Shown: piece after piece, positions 27,832-35,455 of the stretch
How the letters are laid out: every line of letters begins with the position of its first letter
Position numbering within the stretch: position 1 is the first letter of the stretch
Source: Curtobacterium sp. MR_MD2014
GTDB taxonomy: Bacteria; Actinomycetota; Actinomycetes; Actinomycetales; Microbacteriaceae
Direction of reading: 5' to 3'
Assembly: GCF_000772085.1 (NCBI RefSeq)
Contig: NZ_CP009755.1
Coordinates: 434,001 to 498,000 of the forward strand
Length of the DNA stretch: 64,000 bases
Translations under genes and position numbers: made by a program
The notes under the pieces: generated by a model
Seen by the model: only the letters and a program-made list of their open reading frames with translations
Told to the model about the DNA's origin: nothing
Database searches by the model: none

Positions 27832-30576
27832 ATGACCCTCGAGCGCGAGGAACTCCGCGACGACTGGACCGTGGCGATCGCCGGCGACCAGGTGCCGACC
27901 GGGGCACCGGCCGGGATCACGGGTCGCACGATCCCCGCCACGGTGCCGGGTCAGGTGCACACGGACCTCGAACGCGAGGGGATCGTCGCGGACCCGACCG
28001 TCGACCGCAACGAGGACGGCGCGAAGTGGGTCGGCCGGGCCGACTGGGCCTACCGGCGGACGGTGGACGTCGCACCTCGGGGCCACGAGCGCGTCGACCT
28101 GGTGTGCGAGGGGCTCGACACGGTCGCCGAGCTGAGCCTCGACGGCGTGGTCGTCGGCACCACCCGCAACATGCACCGGCGGTACCGGTTCGACCTCAAC
28201 GACGTCCCGGGTGCCGCGGGCGACCGCGAGCTCGAGCTGCTCTTCGAGTCGCCGTACCGCGAGGCCGGCCGGGTCGCCGCACGCGCCGGCTCGATGCCGG
28301 GACCGTACGACGAACCGTTCCCGTACATCCGCAAGCAGGCGTCGAACTTCGGCTGGGACTGGGGCCTGACCGCGGTGACGAGCGGTCCGTGGCGTCCGGT
28401 CGCGATCGAGCGCTGGTCCACGGCGCGGCTCGCCGAGGTGAAGCCGCTGGTCGACGTCGAGGCCGGCGAGGGCGTCCTCGACGCGCACGTGCGGGTCGAG
28501 CGGTCCGGGATGAACGACCTCGACCAGGACGGTGAGGACGACGACCTCGTGCTCGTCGTCACGGTCGCCGGCCCGACCGTGGACGGCGGGACGACCCGAC
28601 AGCGCTCCCGGGCGCAGCTGACCCCGAAGGACGACGAGACCGTCGTCACGGTGCGCGTGCCCGAGGTGCGGCGCTGGTGGCCGCGCGGCTACGGCGAGCA
28701 GCCCCGCTACGACGTGACCGTCGAGCTGCAGACCGTCGACGGCGAGGTCCTGGACCGCCGGACGGCGAAGACGGGCTTCCGCTCGGCCCGGATCGACACC
28801 GCGGACGACGCGGTCGGCAAGCCCTTCACCGTCGTGGTGAACAGCACCGTCATCGACGTCCGCGGCGTGAACTGGATCCCGGACGACGTCATCGTGTCGC
28901 GGGTGGACCGCGCGCGGACGGCGGACCGGCTCGGCGTCGCCGCGGACCTCGGCGTGAACCTCGTCCGCGTGTGGGGCGGCGGGGTCTACGAGTCCGACGA
29001 CTTCTACGACGTCTGCGACGAGCTCGGTCTGCTCGTCTGGCAGGACTTCGCGTTCGCCTGCGCGGCCTACCCCGAGATCGAGCCGATCCGCAGCGAGGTC
29101 GTCGCCGAGGCCCGGGACAACGTCGCACGCCTGGCCGGCCACCCGTCGCTCGTGGTCTGGAACGGCAACAACGAGAACATCTGGTTGCACGACGCGGACG
29201 GCTGGGCCGAGGAGCTCGGCGACCGTGGCTGGGGACTCGACTACTACCTCGACCTCCTCCCGACGATCGTCGACGCGGTCGACCCGTCGCGCTTCTACAC
29301 GGTGGCCTCGCCCTGGTCGGGTTCCGAGACCCTGCCCGCGAACGACGTCGACCACGAGACGCACCACTCGTGGGACGTCTGGAACCGGCTGTCCGACGAC
29401 CACTACCGCGACTCCGTCCCGCGGTTCGTGTCCGAGTTCGGGTGGCAGGCGCCGCCCGCCTGGCGCACCCTCCGCGACGCGGTCACGGACGAGCCGCTGC
29501 GCGTGGACTCGCCCGGTGTCGTGCACCACCAGAAGGCCGACGACGGCATGGGCAAGCTGGCACGGGGGATCGAGCCGCGCTTCGGCGTCGTCGATCCGGC
29601 CGAGTTCGACCGCTGGCACTACCTGACGCAGCTGCAGCAGACGCGGGCCGTCGCGACCGGCGTCGAGCACTGGCGGACGCACTGGCCGCGGAACACCGGG
29701 GTCGTCGTCTGGCAGCTCAACGACCTCTGGCCGGTGGCATCGTGGTCCGCGATCGACTCCGCCGGGCGGCTCAAGCCGCTCGCCCACGAGCTGCGTCGGC
29801 TGTACGACGACGTCCTGCTGGCGATCCGGCCCGTCGTGCGTCCGTCCGCTGACGACGACGCGGTTCCGACGTCGTCCGGAGACCGGCCTGGAGGCGCGGA
29901 CCACGTCGGCACGTCGGCTCCCCTCGACGGGGCGGCCGGGACCGCCGCGAGCGCCGGTACCGCCGACGGCGCCTCCGAGTCCGGGGGGCTCGTCGACACG
30001 CTGTCGCTCGGGGTGTCGCCCGGGTCGTTCGGACACTCGCCCGTCGAGATCGCGGTGCGGTCCTCCCGCGGCGGTCGCGACAGCGTGGTGCGGGTCCGGC
30101 GCATGCACGTGTCCGGCAGGATCCTCGCCGAGGTCACGCTGCCCGTCCGGCTGTCGGAGGCCGGCGTCGCCGTCGTCGACCTGCCCGAGTCGGTCGGCGT
30201 CCTGGACGACCCGACGCGTGAGCTCGTCGTGGCGGACATGGACTGGCGTCGTGCGGTCTGGACCGCGTCGCCGGACAAGGACGTGCAGTGGGAGCCGGCG
30301 CGGTACCGCACGACGGTCGCCCCCGCGGCCGACGGTGACGGACACCACCTGGTCGTCGAGGCCGAGTCGCTCGTGCGGGACCTGCTCGTGCAGCCGGACC
30401 GCATCGCGCCGACCGGCACCGTCGACCGCGGCTTCATGACGCTGCTGCCGGGGGAGCGCGTGGGCTTCCGGGTCCGCGGGCTGTCCGACGCCGAGGCTGC
30501 TCGCCTGACGGAGGGCGCGGCGCTCTGGTCGCTCACGGACGCTGTGCTGCCCGCGACACCTCACACTCCGCACTGA
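27832..30576 (+). CDS. Beta-mannosidase (GH2 family)
   Basis: Intracellular exo-glycosidase of 914 residues that removes terminal beta-mannose from manno-oligosaccharides. The N-terminal jelly roll begins DDWTVAIAGDQVPTG; AYRRTVDV and WDWGLTAVTSGPW match mannosidases, not galactosidases. The acid/base Glu448 is in WNGNNE and the nucleophile Glu535 in SEFGW. About residues 670-722 are a Ser/Ala/Gly/Asp-rich insertion with no secondary-structure signal, coded by DNA that includes a half copy of the intergenic palindrome family (29881-29899). AAAGGA precedes the ATG. No signal peptide, so substrate must be imported. Confidence 0.9.
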   Translation: MTLEREELRDDWTVAIAGDQVPTGAPAGITGRTIPATVPGQVHTDLEREGIVADPTVDRNEDGAKWVGRADWAYRRTVDVAPRGHERVDLVCEGLDTVAELSLDGVVVGTTRNMHRRYRFDLNDVPGAAGDRELELLFESPYREAGRVAARAGSMPGPYDEPFPYIRKQASNFGWDWGLTAVTSGPWRPVAIERWSTARLAEVKPLVDVEAGEGVLDAHVRVERSGMNDLDQDGEDDDLVLVVTVAGPTVDGGTTRQRSRAQLTPKDDETVVTVRVPEVRRWWPRGYGEQPRYDVTVELQTVDGEVLDRRTAKTGFRSARIDTADDAVGKPFTVVVNSTVIDVRGVNWIPDDVIVSRVDRARTADRLGVAADLGVNLVRVWGGGVYESDDFYDVCDELGLLVWQDFAFACAAYPEIEPIRSEVVAEARDNVARLAGHPSLVVWNGNNENIWLHDADGWAEELGDRGWGLDYYLDLLPTIVDAVDPSRFYTVASPWSGSETLPANDVDHETHHSWDVWNRLSDDHYRDSVPRFVSEFGWQAPPAWRTLRDAVTDEPLRVDSPGVVHHQKADDGMGKLARGIEPRFGVVDPAEFDRWHYLTQLQQTRAVATGVEHWRTHWPRNTGVVVWQLNDLWPVASWSAIDSAGRLKPLAHELRRLYDDVLLAIRPVVRPSADDDAVPTSSGDRPGGADHVGTSAPLDGAAGTAASAGTADGASESGGLVDTLSLGVSPGSFGHSPVEIAVRSSRGGRDSVVRVRRMHVSGRILAEVTLPVRLSEAGVAVVDLPESVGVLDDPTRELVVADMDWRRAVWTASPDKDVQWEPARYRTTVAPAADGDGHHLVVEAESLVRDLLVQPDRIAPTGTVDRGFMTLLPGERVGFRVRGLSDAEAARLTEGAALWSLTDAVLPATPHTPH

Positions 30577-30582
30577 TATACT
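30574..30582 (+). promoter_or_regulatory. Extended -10 promoter of the sugar transferase gene
   Basis: TGATATACT, with flanking bases identical over 13 positions to the promoter at 3930. It begins at the mannosidase stop codon (TGA 30574-30576 is shared), so this EPS gene has its own start of transcription near 30589. Confidence 0.6.
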
Positions 30583-30586
30583 GGCC

Positions 30587-30628
30587 GGGTCCGGTGTCAC
30601 CGGACCCGGCAGGGAACGCCCCTGCCGG
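30587..30628 (+). promoter_or_regulatory. Two overlapping hairpins in the mRNA leader
   Basis: GGGTCCGGT-GTC-ACCGGACCC (30587-30607) and CCGGCAGGG with CCCTGCCGG (30606-30628) are 9-base-pair stems that share two C residues, so only one may form fully at a time. They fill the leader between the transcription start and the GGAGG ribosome site at 30638. An attenuator or stability element is possible. Confidence 0.45.
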
Positions 30629-30648
30629 CCATCGTCCGGAGGTGCTGG

Positions 30649-32115
30649 ATGTCGCTCGCAGTGCGTCGGCCGATGACGAGCACGCCTCGACGGGGTGTCC
30701 CTGCAGGAGCATCGCACCGGTTCTCGCTCGTCGTCGGCGCGCTCGACCTCGGGCTGCTCGTCGTCGCGTTCGGCGTCGCGCACGCCCTCCGGTTCCCGTG
30801 GGAGGGGCCCTCCCTCGCGACCAGCCCCGGCTGGACCGAGGTCGTGACGGCCCCCGCGATCATCGTGCTCTGGACTGCCCTGCTCTCCGGCTTCCGGACG
30901 CGCGACCCCCGCATCGCCGGCGTCGGTGGTGAGGAGTACCGACGGCTCGTGACCGCGAGCCTCGCCGCCGCCGCAGCAGTCGCCGTGATCGCCTACGCGG
31001 TCCGTCTCGACATCGCGCGGGGGTACGTGGCGATCGCGTTCCCGCTCGGCCTGGTCCTGCTCGCGCTCGGGCGCAAGGCCGTCCGCACGGTCATCGCCCG
31101 GCGCCGGGTCCAGGGGCGGCAGCTGCTCGACGTCCTGCTCGTCGGCGACCTGGACGACGTCCGCTACGTCGGACGACGCATCGTCGCCACCCCTGCCGCG
31201 GGCTACCGGGTCGCCGCCGTGGTCACCGATTGCGCCGACCTCGGCACGCAGGTCACCCTCGGCGATGACGCCTCGCAGGTCGTCGGCGGGATCGACGACG
31301 TGCTCGACGTCGCGACGTCGACCGGGGTCGCCGCCGTCGTGGTCGCCGGTGCGATCCGCGGCGGCCACGAGCGCCTGCGCCGTCTCGGCTGGCAGCTCGA
31401 GGAGCGTGGCGTCGAACTCGTCGTCTCCTCGCCGCTGGCCGACATCGCGTCGGGTCGTGTCCACGAGCGACCCGTGGACGGCTTGCCGCTCATGCACGTC
31501 GAGACGCCCGACTACGGGTGCCGTCGGGGAAAGCGTCTGCTCGACGTGGTCGGGTCCGCCGTCGGCCTGGTCGTGCTCGCGCCGCTGCTCGCGGCGATCG
31601 CCGTCGTCATCCGGCTCGACGACGGAGGCCCGGTGTTCTTCCTGCAGCGCCGGGTCGGCCGAGGCGGGCAGGAGTTCTCCATCCTGAAGTTCCGCACGAT
31701 GTGCGTCGACGCCGAGGCCCGGATCGCCGAACTCGCCACTGCCAACGAGGGCTCCGGGCCCCTGTTCAAGCTCCAGCGGGACCCTCGTGTGACGCGGGTC
31801 GGTGCGTTCCTTCGTCGGACGTCGCTCGACGAGCTGCCGCAGCTGTGGAACGTCCTCACGGGGTCGATGAGCCTCGTCGGCCCCCGCCCCGCGCTGCCGA
31901 GTGAGGTCGCGGTGTACGAGGACTTCGCCGACCGGCGCCTGCTCGTCACGCCCGGCATGACCGGACTGTGGCAGGTCAGTGGTCGATCCGACCTCGACTG
32001 GGTCGAGGGCGTGCGGCTCGACCTGCACTACGTCGAGAACTGGTCGTTCGTGCACGACCTCGTGATCCTCGCCAGGACGATCCCGTCCGTCCTGCGGTCC
32101 CGCGGCGCCTACTAG
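30649..32115 (+). CDS. Polyprenyl-phosphate sugar-1-phosphate transferase (EPS priming enzyme)
   Basis: Transfers a sugar-1-phosphate to undecaprenyl phosphate, the first step of EPS assembly. The 488-residue protein has four to five N-terminal membrane segments (about 25-140), a Rossmann-like middle domain (LLDVLLVGDLDDVRYVGRR) and the C-terminal bacterial sugar transferase domain: RGKRLLDVVGSAVGL, PVFFLQRRVGRGG, ILKFRTM, and SLDELPQLWNVL with VGPRPALPSE. GGAGG precedes the ATG. It stands alone, 13 kb from the rest of the EPS genes, but carries the same promoter element. Its ending MTGLWQVSGRSDL is typical of WbaP/WcaJ-type enzymes. Confidence 0.93.
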   Translation: MSLAVRRPMTSTPRRGVPAGASHRFSLVVGALDLGLLVVAFGVAHALRFPWEGPSLATSPGWTEVVTAPAIIVLWTALLSGFRTRDPRIAGVGGEEYRRLVTASLAAAAAVAVIAYAVRLDIARGYVAIAFPLGLVLLALGRKAVRTVIARRRVQGRQLLDVLLVGDLDDVRYVGRRIVATPAAGYRVAAVVTDCADLGTQVTLGDDASQVVGGIDDVLDVATSTGVAAVVVAGAIRGGHERLRRLGWQLEERGVELVVSSPLADIASGRVHERPVDGLPLMHVETPDYGCRRGKRLLDVVGSAVGLVVLAPLLAAIAVVIRLDDGGPVFFLQRRVGRGGQEFSILKFRTMCVDAEARIAELATANEGSGPLFKLQRDPRVTRVGAFLRRTSLDELPQLWNVLTGSMSLVGPRPALPSEVAVYEDFADRRLLVTPGMTGLWQVSGRSDLDWVEGVRLDLHYVENWSFVHDLVILARTIPSVLRSRGAY

Positions 32116-32161
32116 CCGCCCCACCGACCCCGGCCGCGCCTTGACCCGCGGCCGGAACGGC

Positions 32162-32194
32162 GCACCCCCGGAGAGCAGCGGCCTCCGGGGGTGC
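32162..32194. terminator. Hairpin terminator after the sugar transferase gene
   Basis: GCACCCCCGGAG pairs with CTCCGGGGGTGC around a nine-base loop, 46 bases after the stop codon. Confidence 0.75.
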
Positions 32195-32353
32195 TGCCAT
32201 GTCGTCCGGTGCAGCCTGTGCGAACGGTGTCCGTTCCGGCTCCCGCCTGGGCTTCCGGTCGGGTGCGGGTTACGATGATCGGACGACGGACTTCCGCCCT
32301 CCCGGTCGACGATGACCGGACGGGCGTCGCCAGACCCAGAACAAGGAGACATG

Positions 32354-32641
32354 ATGCTCGGAAACCTGACGGGGATCCACCTGCTGATCATCCTCGGGAT
32401 CATCATCCTGCTGTTCGGTGCGACCAAGCTCCCGGCGCTCGCCAAGGGCCTGGGCCAGTCGATCAACATCTTCAAGAAGGAGATGGGCGACGACAAGAAG
32501 AAGAACGACGACGGCACCGTGAACACGGCGACGACCGGTCCGACCGTGCAGAACACGGCGCAGCCGACCGCGCAGCCCGTCGTCAACCCCGGCCCCTCGG
32601 TGCAGCCCGACGTGCACTCGACCGCCGAGCCCAAGAACTAG
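32354..32641 (+). CDS. tatA: Twin-arginine translocase subunit TatA
   Basis: Pore-forming subunit for export of folded proteins, 95 residues. One membrane helix (IHLLIILGIIILLFG) is followed by the hinge and amphipathic helix TKLPALAKGLGQSINIFKKE, then a disordered Thr/Pro/Gln/Asn-rich tail. AAGGAG is five bases before ATG 32354; the adjacent ATG 32351 is too close. It is monocistronic, with hairpins on both sides; no tatB or tatC is nearby. Confidence 0.92.
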   Translation: MLGNLTGIHLLIILGIIILLFGATKLPALAKGLGQSINIFKKEMGDDKKKNDDGTVNTATTGPTVQNTAQPTAQPVVNPGPSVQPDVHSTAEPKN

Positions 32642-32665
32642 GACACCCAGCCCCGTCCTGTCGGC

Positions 32666-32696
32666 AGCCCCCGCGACCACTCTGGTCGCGGGGGCT
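32666..32696. terminator. Hairpin terminator of tatA
   Basis: AGCCCCCGCGACC pairs with GGTCGCGGGGGCT around ACTCT, 24 bases after the stop. The convergent acyltransferase-like gene ends at 32743. Confidence 0.85.
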
Positions 32697-32742
32697 TCGG
32701 CGTTCGGGCGACGTCCTGCTCCGGCCCTGGTCCTGCTCGACG

Positions 32743-33930
32743 TCAGGACGTCGTGGTCGGTGGATCGTCGAGTGCTCGGGCGGCACGTCGGGTGAGCGCC
32801 TCGAGGGGACCCCGACGCCCGGAGCGGTGGACGAGCAGTGCGGCGACGACGGCGGCCACGAGGAGGACGACGAAGGGCCCCCACCCGCCGAGTGCCGGCA
32901 GCGGGTCCGGTTCGCCCGATCGCGACCAGACGCCGATGGCCAGGACGTGCGCGCAGTAGAGCGTCAGCGCGAGACGGCCGACGGCGCTGAGCGGGAGCAG
33001 GACCGTCGGGGCGTACCGACCGAGGAGCCCGAGCGCAGCCAGCACTGCGAGGGCGATGCCGAGGGCTCCGACGAGCTCGAAGGTCGACCCGGCGTGCGGG
33101 GTGACGTCGAGCAGGCGTGCCCAGTCGATCCGTGGGAAGGGCGGGTTCTGGGCGACGATGCCGGGGCCGCCCTCCGGGACGGCGGGCGCCACCGGCGCGG
33201 AGCCGCTGCCGCTGCCGCTGCCGCTGTCCCCGCCTCCGCCGACGGGGATCATCGTCCCGACCGGTCCCGTGATGCCGAGTGCGGTGCCGATCGCGGCTCC
33301 GTACCCGGTCGCGGCGAGCCCGACACCCACCAGGAGCACCCGGCGCAGGACGTCGGCGCGGTCGAGCCCGAGTCGAGCCACGAGCACGCCCGCGAGGACG
33401 ACCCCGAACCACGACACGGCGGGGTACCCGGTGAAGAGCAGCCCCGCGGTGCTGCTGCCGCCGGTCATCTCGACGACGGCCTGTCCGACGAGGGCGAGCA
33501 CGGGACCGACCACGAGGGCGAGCACGGCGGCGAGGACGACCCAGCGGAGCCGGAGCCGCAGGAACGGCAGCGCGGCGACGAACAGCACGGCGTAGGTCGG
33601 CAGGATGACGAGCACGCCTCCGGGCACCAGGGTCAGGAGCCCGCCGATCGCCAGGAGCGTCGCGGCACGGGCGAGGACGTGCCGTCGGTCGCGGACCCGA
33701 CCGGCCGGCCCCGGACCTGTGGTGAGCAGGACCAGGGAGGCCCCGGCGCAGAGCGCGAACAGGACCGAGGAGCGACCGTTCACGAGGTCGGGCCAGCTCG
33801 ACGGATCCGTCCAGTCGAAGAGCGTGTCCGCCGCTCCGACGTGGGCGGCGAACATGCCGAGGACGGCGAGCCCGCGAGCGGCGTCGAGGCCGGCGAGACG
33901 TGGACGAGTGGGGGCGTTGACATGTTGCAT
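32743..33930 (-). CDS. DUF418/heparan-acetyltransferase-like integral membrane protein
   Basis: About 395 residues with some ten membrane segments. The N-terminus RLAGLDAARGLAVLGMFAAH is the conserved first helix of DUF1624/DUF418-type membrane proteins, thought to acylate surface glycans. A Gly/Ser-rich loop (GGGGDSGSGSGSGS) separates the two halves, and the second half has YCAHVLAIGVWS. ATG 33930 is the preferred start; ATG 33969 or a GTG just downstream are possible, and no ribosome site stands out. It is divergent from the MFS exporter and could modify the EPS or a glycolipid (inference). Confidence 0.72.
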   Translation of the reverse strand: MQHVNAPTRPRLAGLDAARGLAVLGMFAAHVGAADTLFDWTDPSSWPDLVNGRSSVLFALCAGASLVLLTTGPGPAGRVRDRRHVLARAATLLAIGGLLTLVPGGVLVILPTYAVLFVAALPFLRLRLRWVVLAAVLALVVGPVLALVGQAVVEMTGGSSTAGLLFTGYPAVSWFGVVLAGVLVARLGLDRADVLRRVLLVGVGLAATGYGAAIGTALGITGPVGTMIPVGGGGDSGSGSGSGSAPVAPAVPEGGPGIVAQNPPFPRIDWARLLDVTPHAGSTFELVGALGIALAVLAALGLLGRYAPTVLLPLSAVGRLALTLYCAHVLAIGVWSRSGEPDPLPALGGWGPFVVLLVAAVVAALLVHRSGRRGPLEALTRRAARALDDPPTTTS

Positions 33931-33937
33931 GTCGACG
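33917..33937. promoter_or_regulatory. Inverted repeat across the acyltransferase start codon
   Basis: GTTGACATG-TTG-CATGTCGAC is a 21-base inverted repeat with 8 of 9 arm positions paired. It lies between the divergent membrane protein and MFS exporter genes and includes the proposed ATG. The size fits a TetR- or MarR-type operator. Confidence 0.4.
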
Positions 33938-34007
33938 ATGCTCGCGAGCGCGCTGTTTCGTCGGCGCAACCGGTCGCCGGATCACTCCGACGAGGAGGAT
34001 GGGGCGC

Positions 34008-35402
34008 ATGACCGCTCCGGCCGCAACGGCCCCGCTCCGTGACGACCGCCGGGTGGTCCTCGTGGTCGCGATCCTCGCGTCCTTCGTCGTCGGGCTCGAC
34101 TCGAGCGTCGTCAACGTCGCCCTGCCCGCGATCCGCCGGGAGCTCGGTGGTGGTCTCGTCGTGCAGCAGTGGACCGTCGACGCCTACCTGGTCACGCTCG
34201 GCTCGTTGATCCTGGTCGCCGGCTCCCTCTCGGACCTGTTCGGCCGGGTCCGGATCATCCGGTGGGGCCTGGTCGTCTTCGGTGTCGCCTCGGTGGTGTG
34301 CGCGATCGCGCCGACGGGCGAGGTCCTGGTCGTCGCCCGGGCGTTCCAGGGTGTCGGTGGGGCGCTCGTGACCCCGAGCGCCCTGGCGCTCATCGTCGCG
34401 GCGTTCCGGGGCGCCGCGCAGGCGAAGGCGATCGGGTCGTGGACGGCCTGGTCGAGCGCCGCGTCCATCCTCGGGCCGGTCGTCGGCGGGCTGATCGTCG
34501 ACGGCATCGGCTGGCGCTGGATCTTCGTGGTGACGGCCGTGCCGATCGCGGTGACCATCCCCCTGGTCCGGCGGATCTCCGGCGACGTGGTCACCGGCGA
34601 CCGTCCGCGGGTGGACGTGATCGGCGCGGTGCTCGCCGTGGTCGGGGTCGGCGGTGTCGTCCTCGGCCTGATCGAGCAGGAGCGCCTCGGGTGGGGCGCG
34701 CCGGTCGTCGTCGCCGCGCTCGTGCTCGGCGCGGCGTCCCTCGTGGCCTTCGTGCCGTGGGAGCTCCGCGTGACCCGGACCGCCGGCTCGCCCCTGGTGC
34801 CGCTGGAGCTGTTCCGCGCGCGCAACTTCACGGTCGGCAACCTGGCGACGCTCTCGATCTACGGGGCGCTCGGGATGGTGTTCTTCGTCGTGACCCTGTT
34901 CCTGCAGGAGGTGTGGGACTTCCCCGCGTGGGTCGCCGGACTCGCGACGTTGCCGCCGACGCTGATGCTCCTGGCGCTGTCCACCACGGTCGGTTCGTTC
35001 TCCGGCCGGTACGGTCCACGGTGGTTCATGGCTGCCGGGCCGGCCGTGGCCGCGGTCGGCGCGCTGCTGATGCTGCTCGCCGGCGACGACCCGGCGGGCT
35101 ACTGGTGGTCGGTGCTGCCCGGGCTCGTGCTGATCGGCGCGGGGATCGCGACCATGGTGACGCCGTTGACGAGTGCCGTCCTCGGATCGGTGCCGCAGGC
35201 GGAGGCCGGTGCCGGGTCCGCCGTGAACAACGCGGTCGCCCGCATCGCCGGGCTGGTGACGGTGGCCCTGGCGGGCGTCGTCCTGGGTGGCGGGGTGAGC
35301 GTCGACGGGTTGCACCGCGCGATGGTCGTGATGGCGCTGCTGCTCGCCGCCGGAGCCGTCGTCAGCGCGGTCGGGATCCGGAATGCACCGCTGCGCTCGT
35401 AA
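34008..35402 (+). CDS. MFS drug exporter of the DHA2 (EmrB/QacA) family
   Basis: Proton-driven exporter, 464 residues with about 14 membrane helices. Motif D1-like FVVGLDSSVVNVALPAI lies in helix 1, motif A-like GSLSDLFGRVRII follows helix 2, and motif C-like SWTAWSSAASILGPVVGGLI lies in helix 5. GAGGAGG at 33992-33998 favours the ATG at 34008 over the one at 33999. It ends with TAA directly before the clpB HAIR element. The substrate is unknown; an operator-like repeat upstream suggests local regulation. Confidence 0.88.
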   Translation: MTAPAATAPLRDDRRVVLVVAILASFVVGLDSSVVNVALPAIRRELGGGLVVQQWTVDAYLVTLGSLILVAGSLSDLFGRVRIIRWGLVVFGVASVVCAIAPTGEVLVVARAFQGVGGALVTPSALALIVAAFRGAAQAKAIGSWTAWSSAASILGPVVGGLIVDGIGWRWIFVVTAVPIAVTIPLVRRISGDVVTGDRPRVDVIGAVLAVVGVGGVVLGLIEQERLGWGAPVVVAALVLGAASLVAFVPWELRVTRTAGSPLVPLELFRARNFTVGNLATLSIYGALGMVFFVVTLFLQEVWDFPAWVAGLATLPPTLMLLALSTTVGSFSGRYGPRWFMAAGPAVAAVGALLMLLAGDDPAGYWWSVLPGLVLIGAGIATMVTPLTSAVLGSVPQAEAGAGSAVNNAVARIAGLVTVALAGVVLGGGVSVDGLHRAMVVMALLLAAGAVVSAVGIRNAPLRS

Positions 35403-35423
35403 GTTGAGTGCAGTAGACTCAAG
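35403..35423 (+). promoter_or_regulatory. HAIR operator of clpB
   Basis: GTTGAGT-N7-ACTCAAG matches the HspR-binding consensus at 13 of 14 positions. It starts at the base after the MFS stop codon and contains a possible -10 TAGACT. It puts clpB in the HspR regulon with the dnaK operon. Confidence 0.88.
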
Positions 35424-35455
35424 TACACCACCACCGCACGGAAAGGACGGACCGC

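Noticed and set aside
27115..32634. An 1,839-codon open frame on the minus strand.
   Set aside because: It runs antisense through the beta-mannosidase and sugar transferase genes, has no domains in most of its length and reflects the lack of stops in high-GC DNA. Only its last 132 codons are a real gene.
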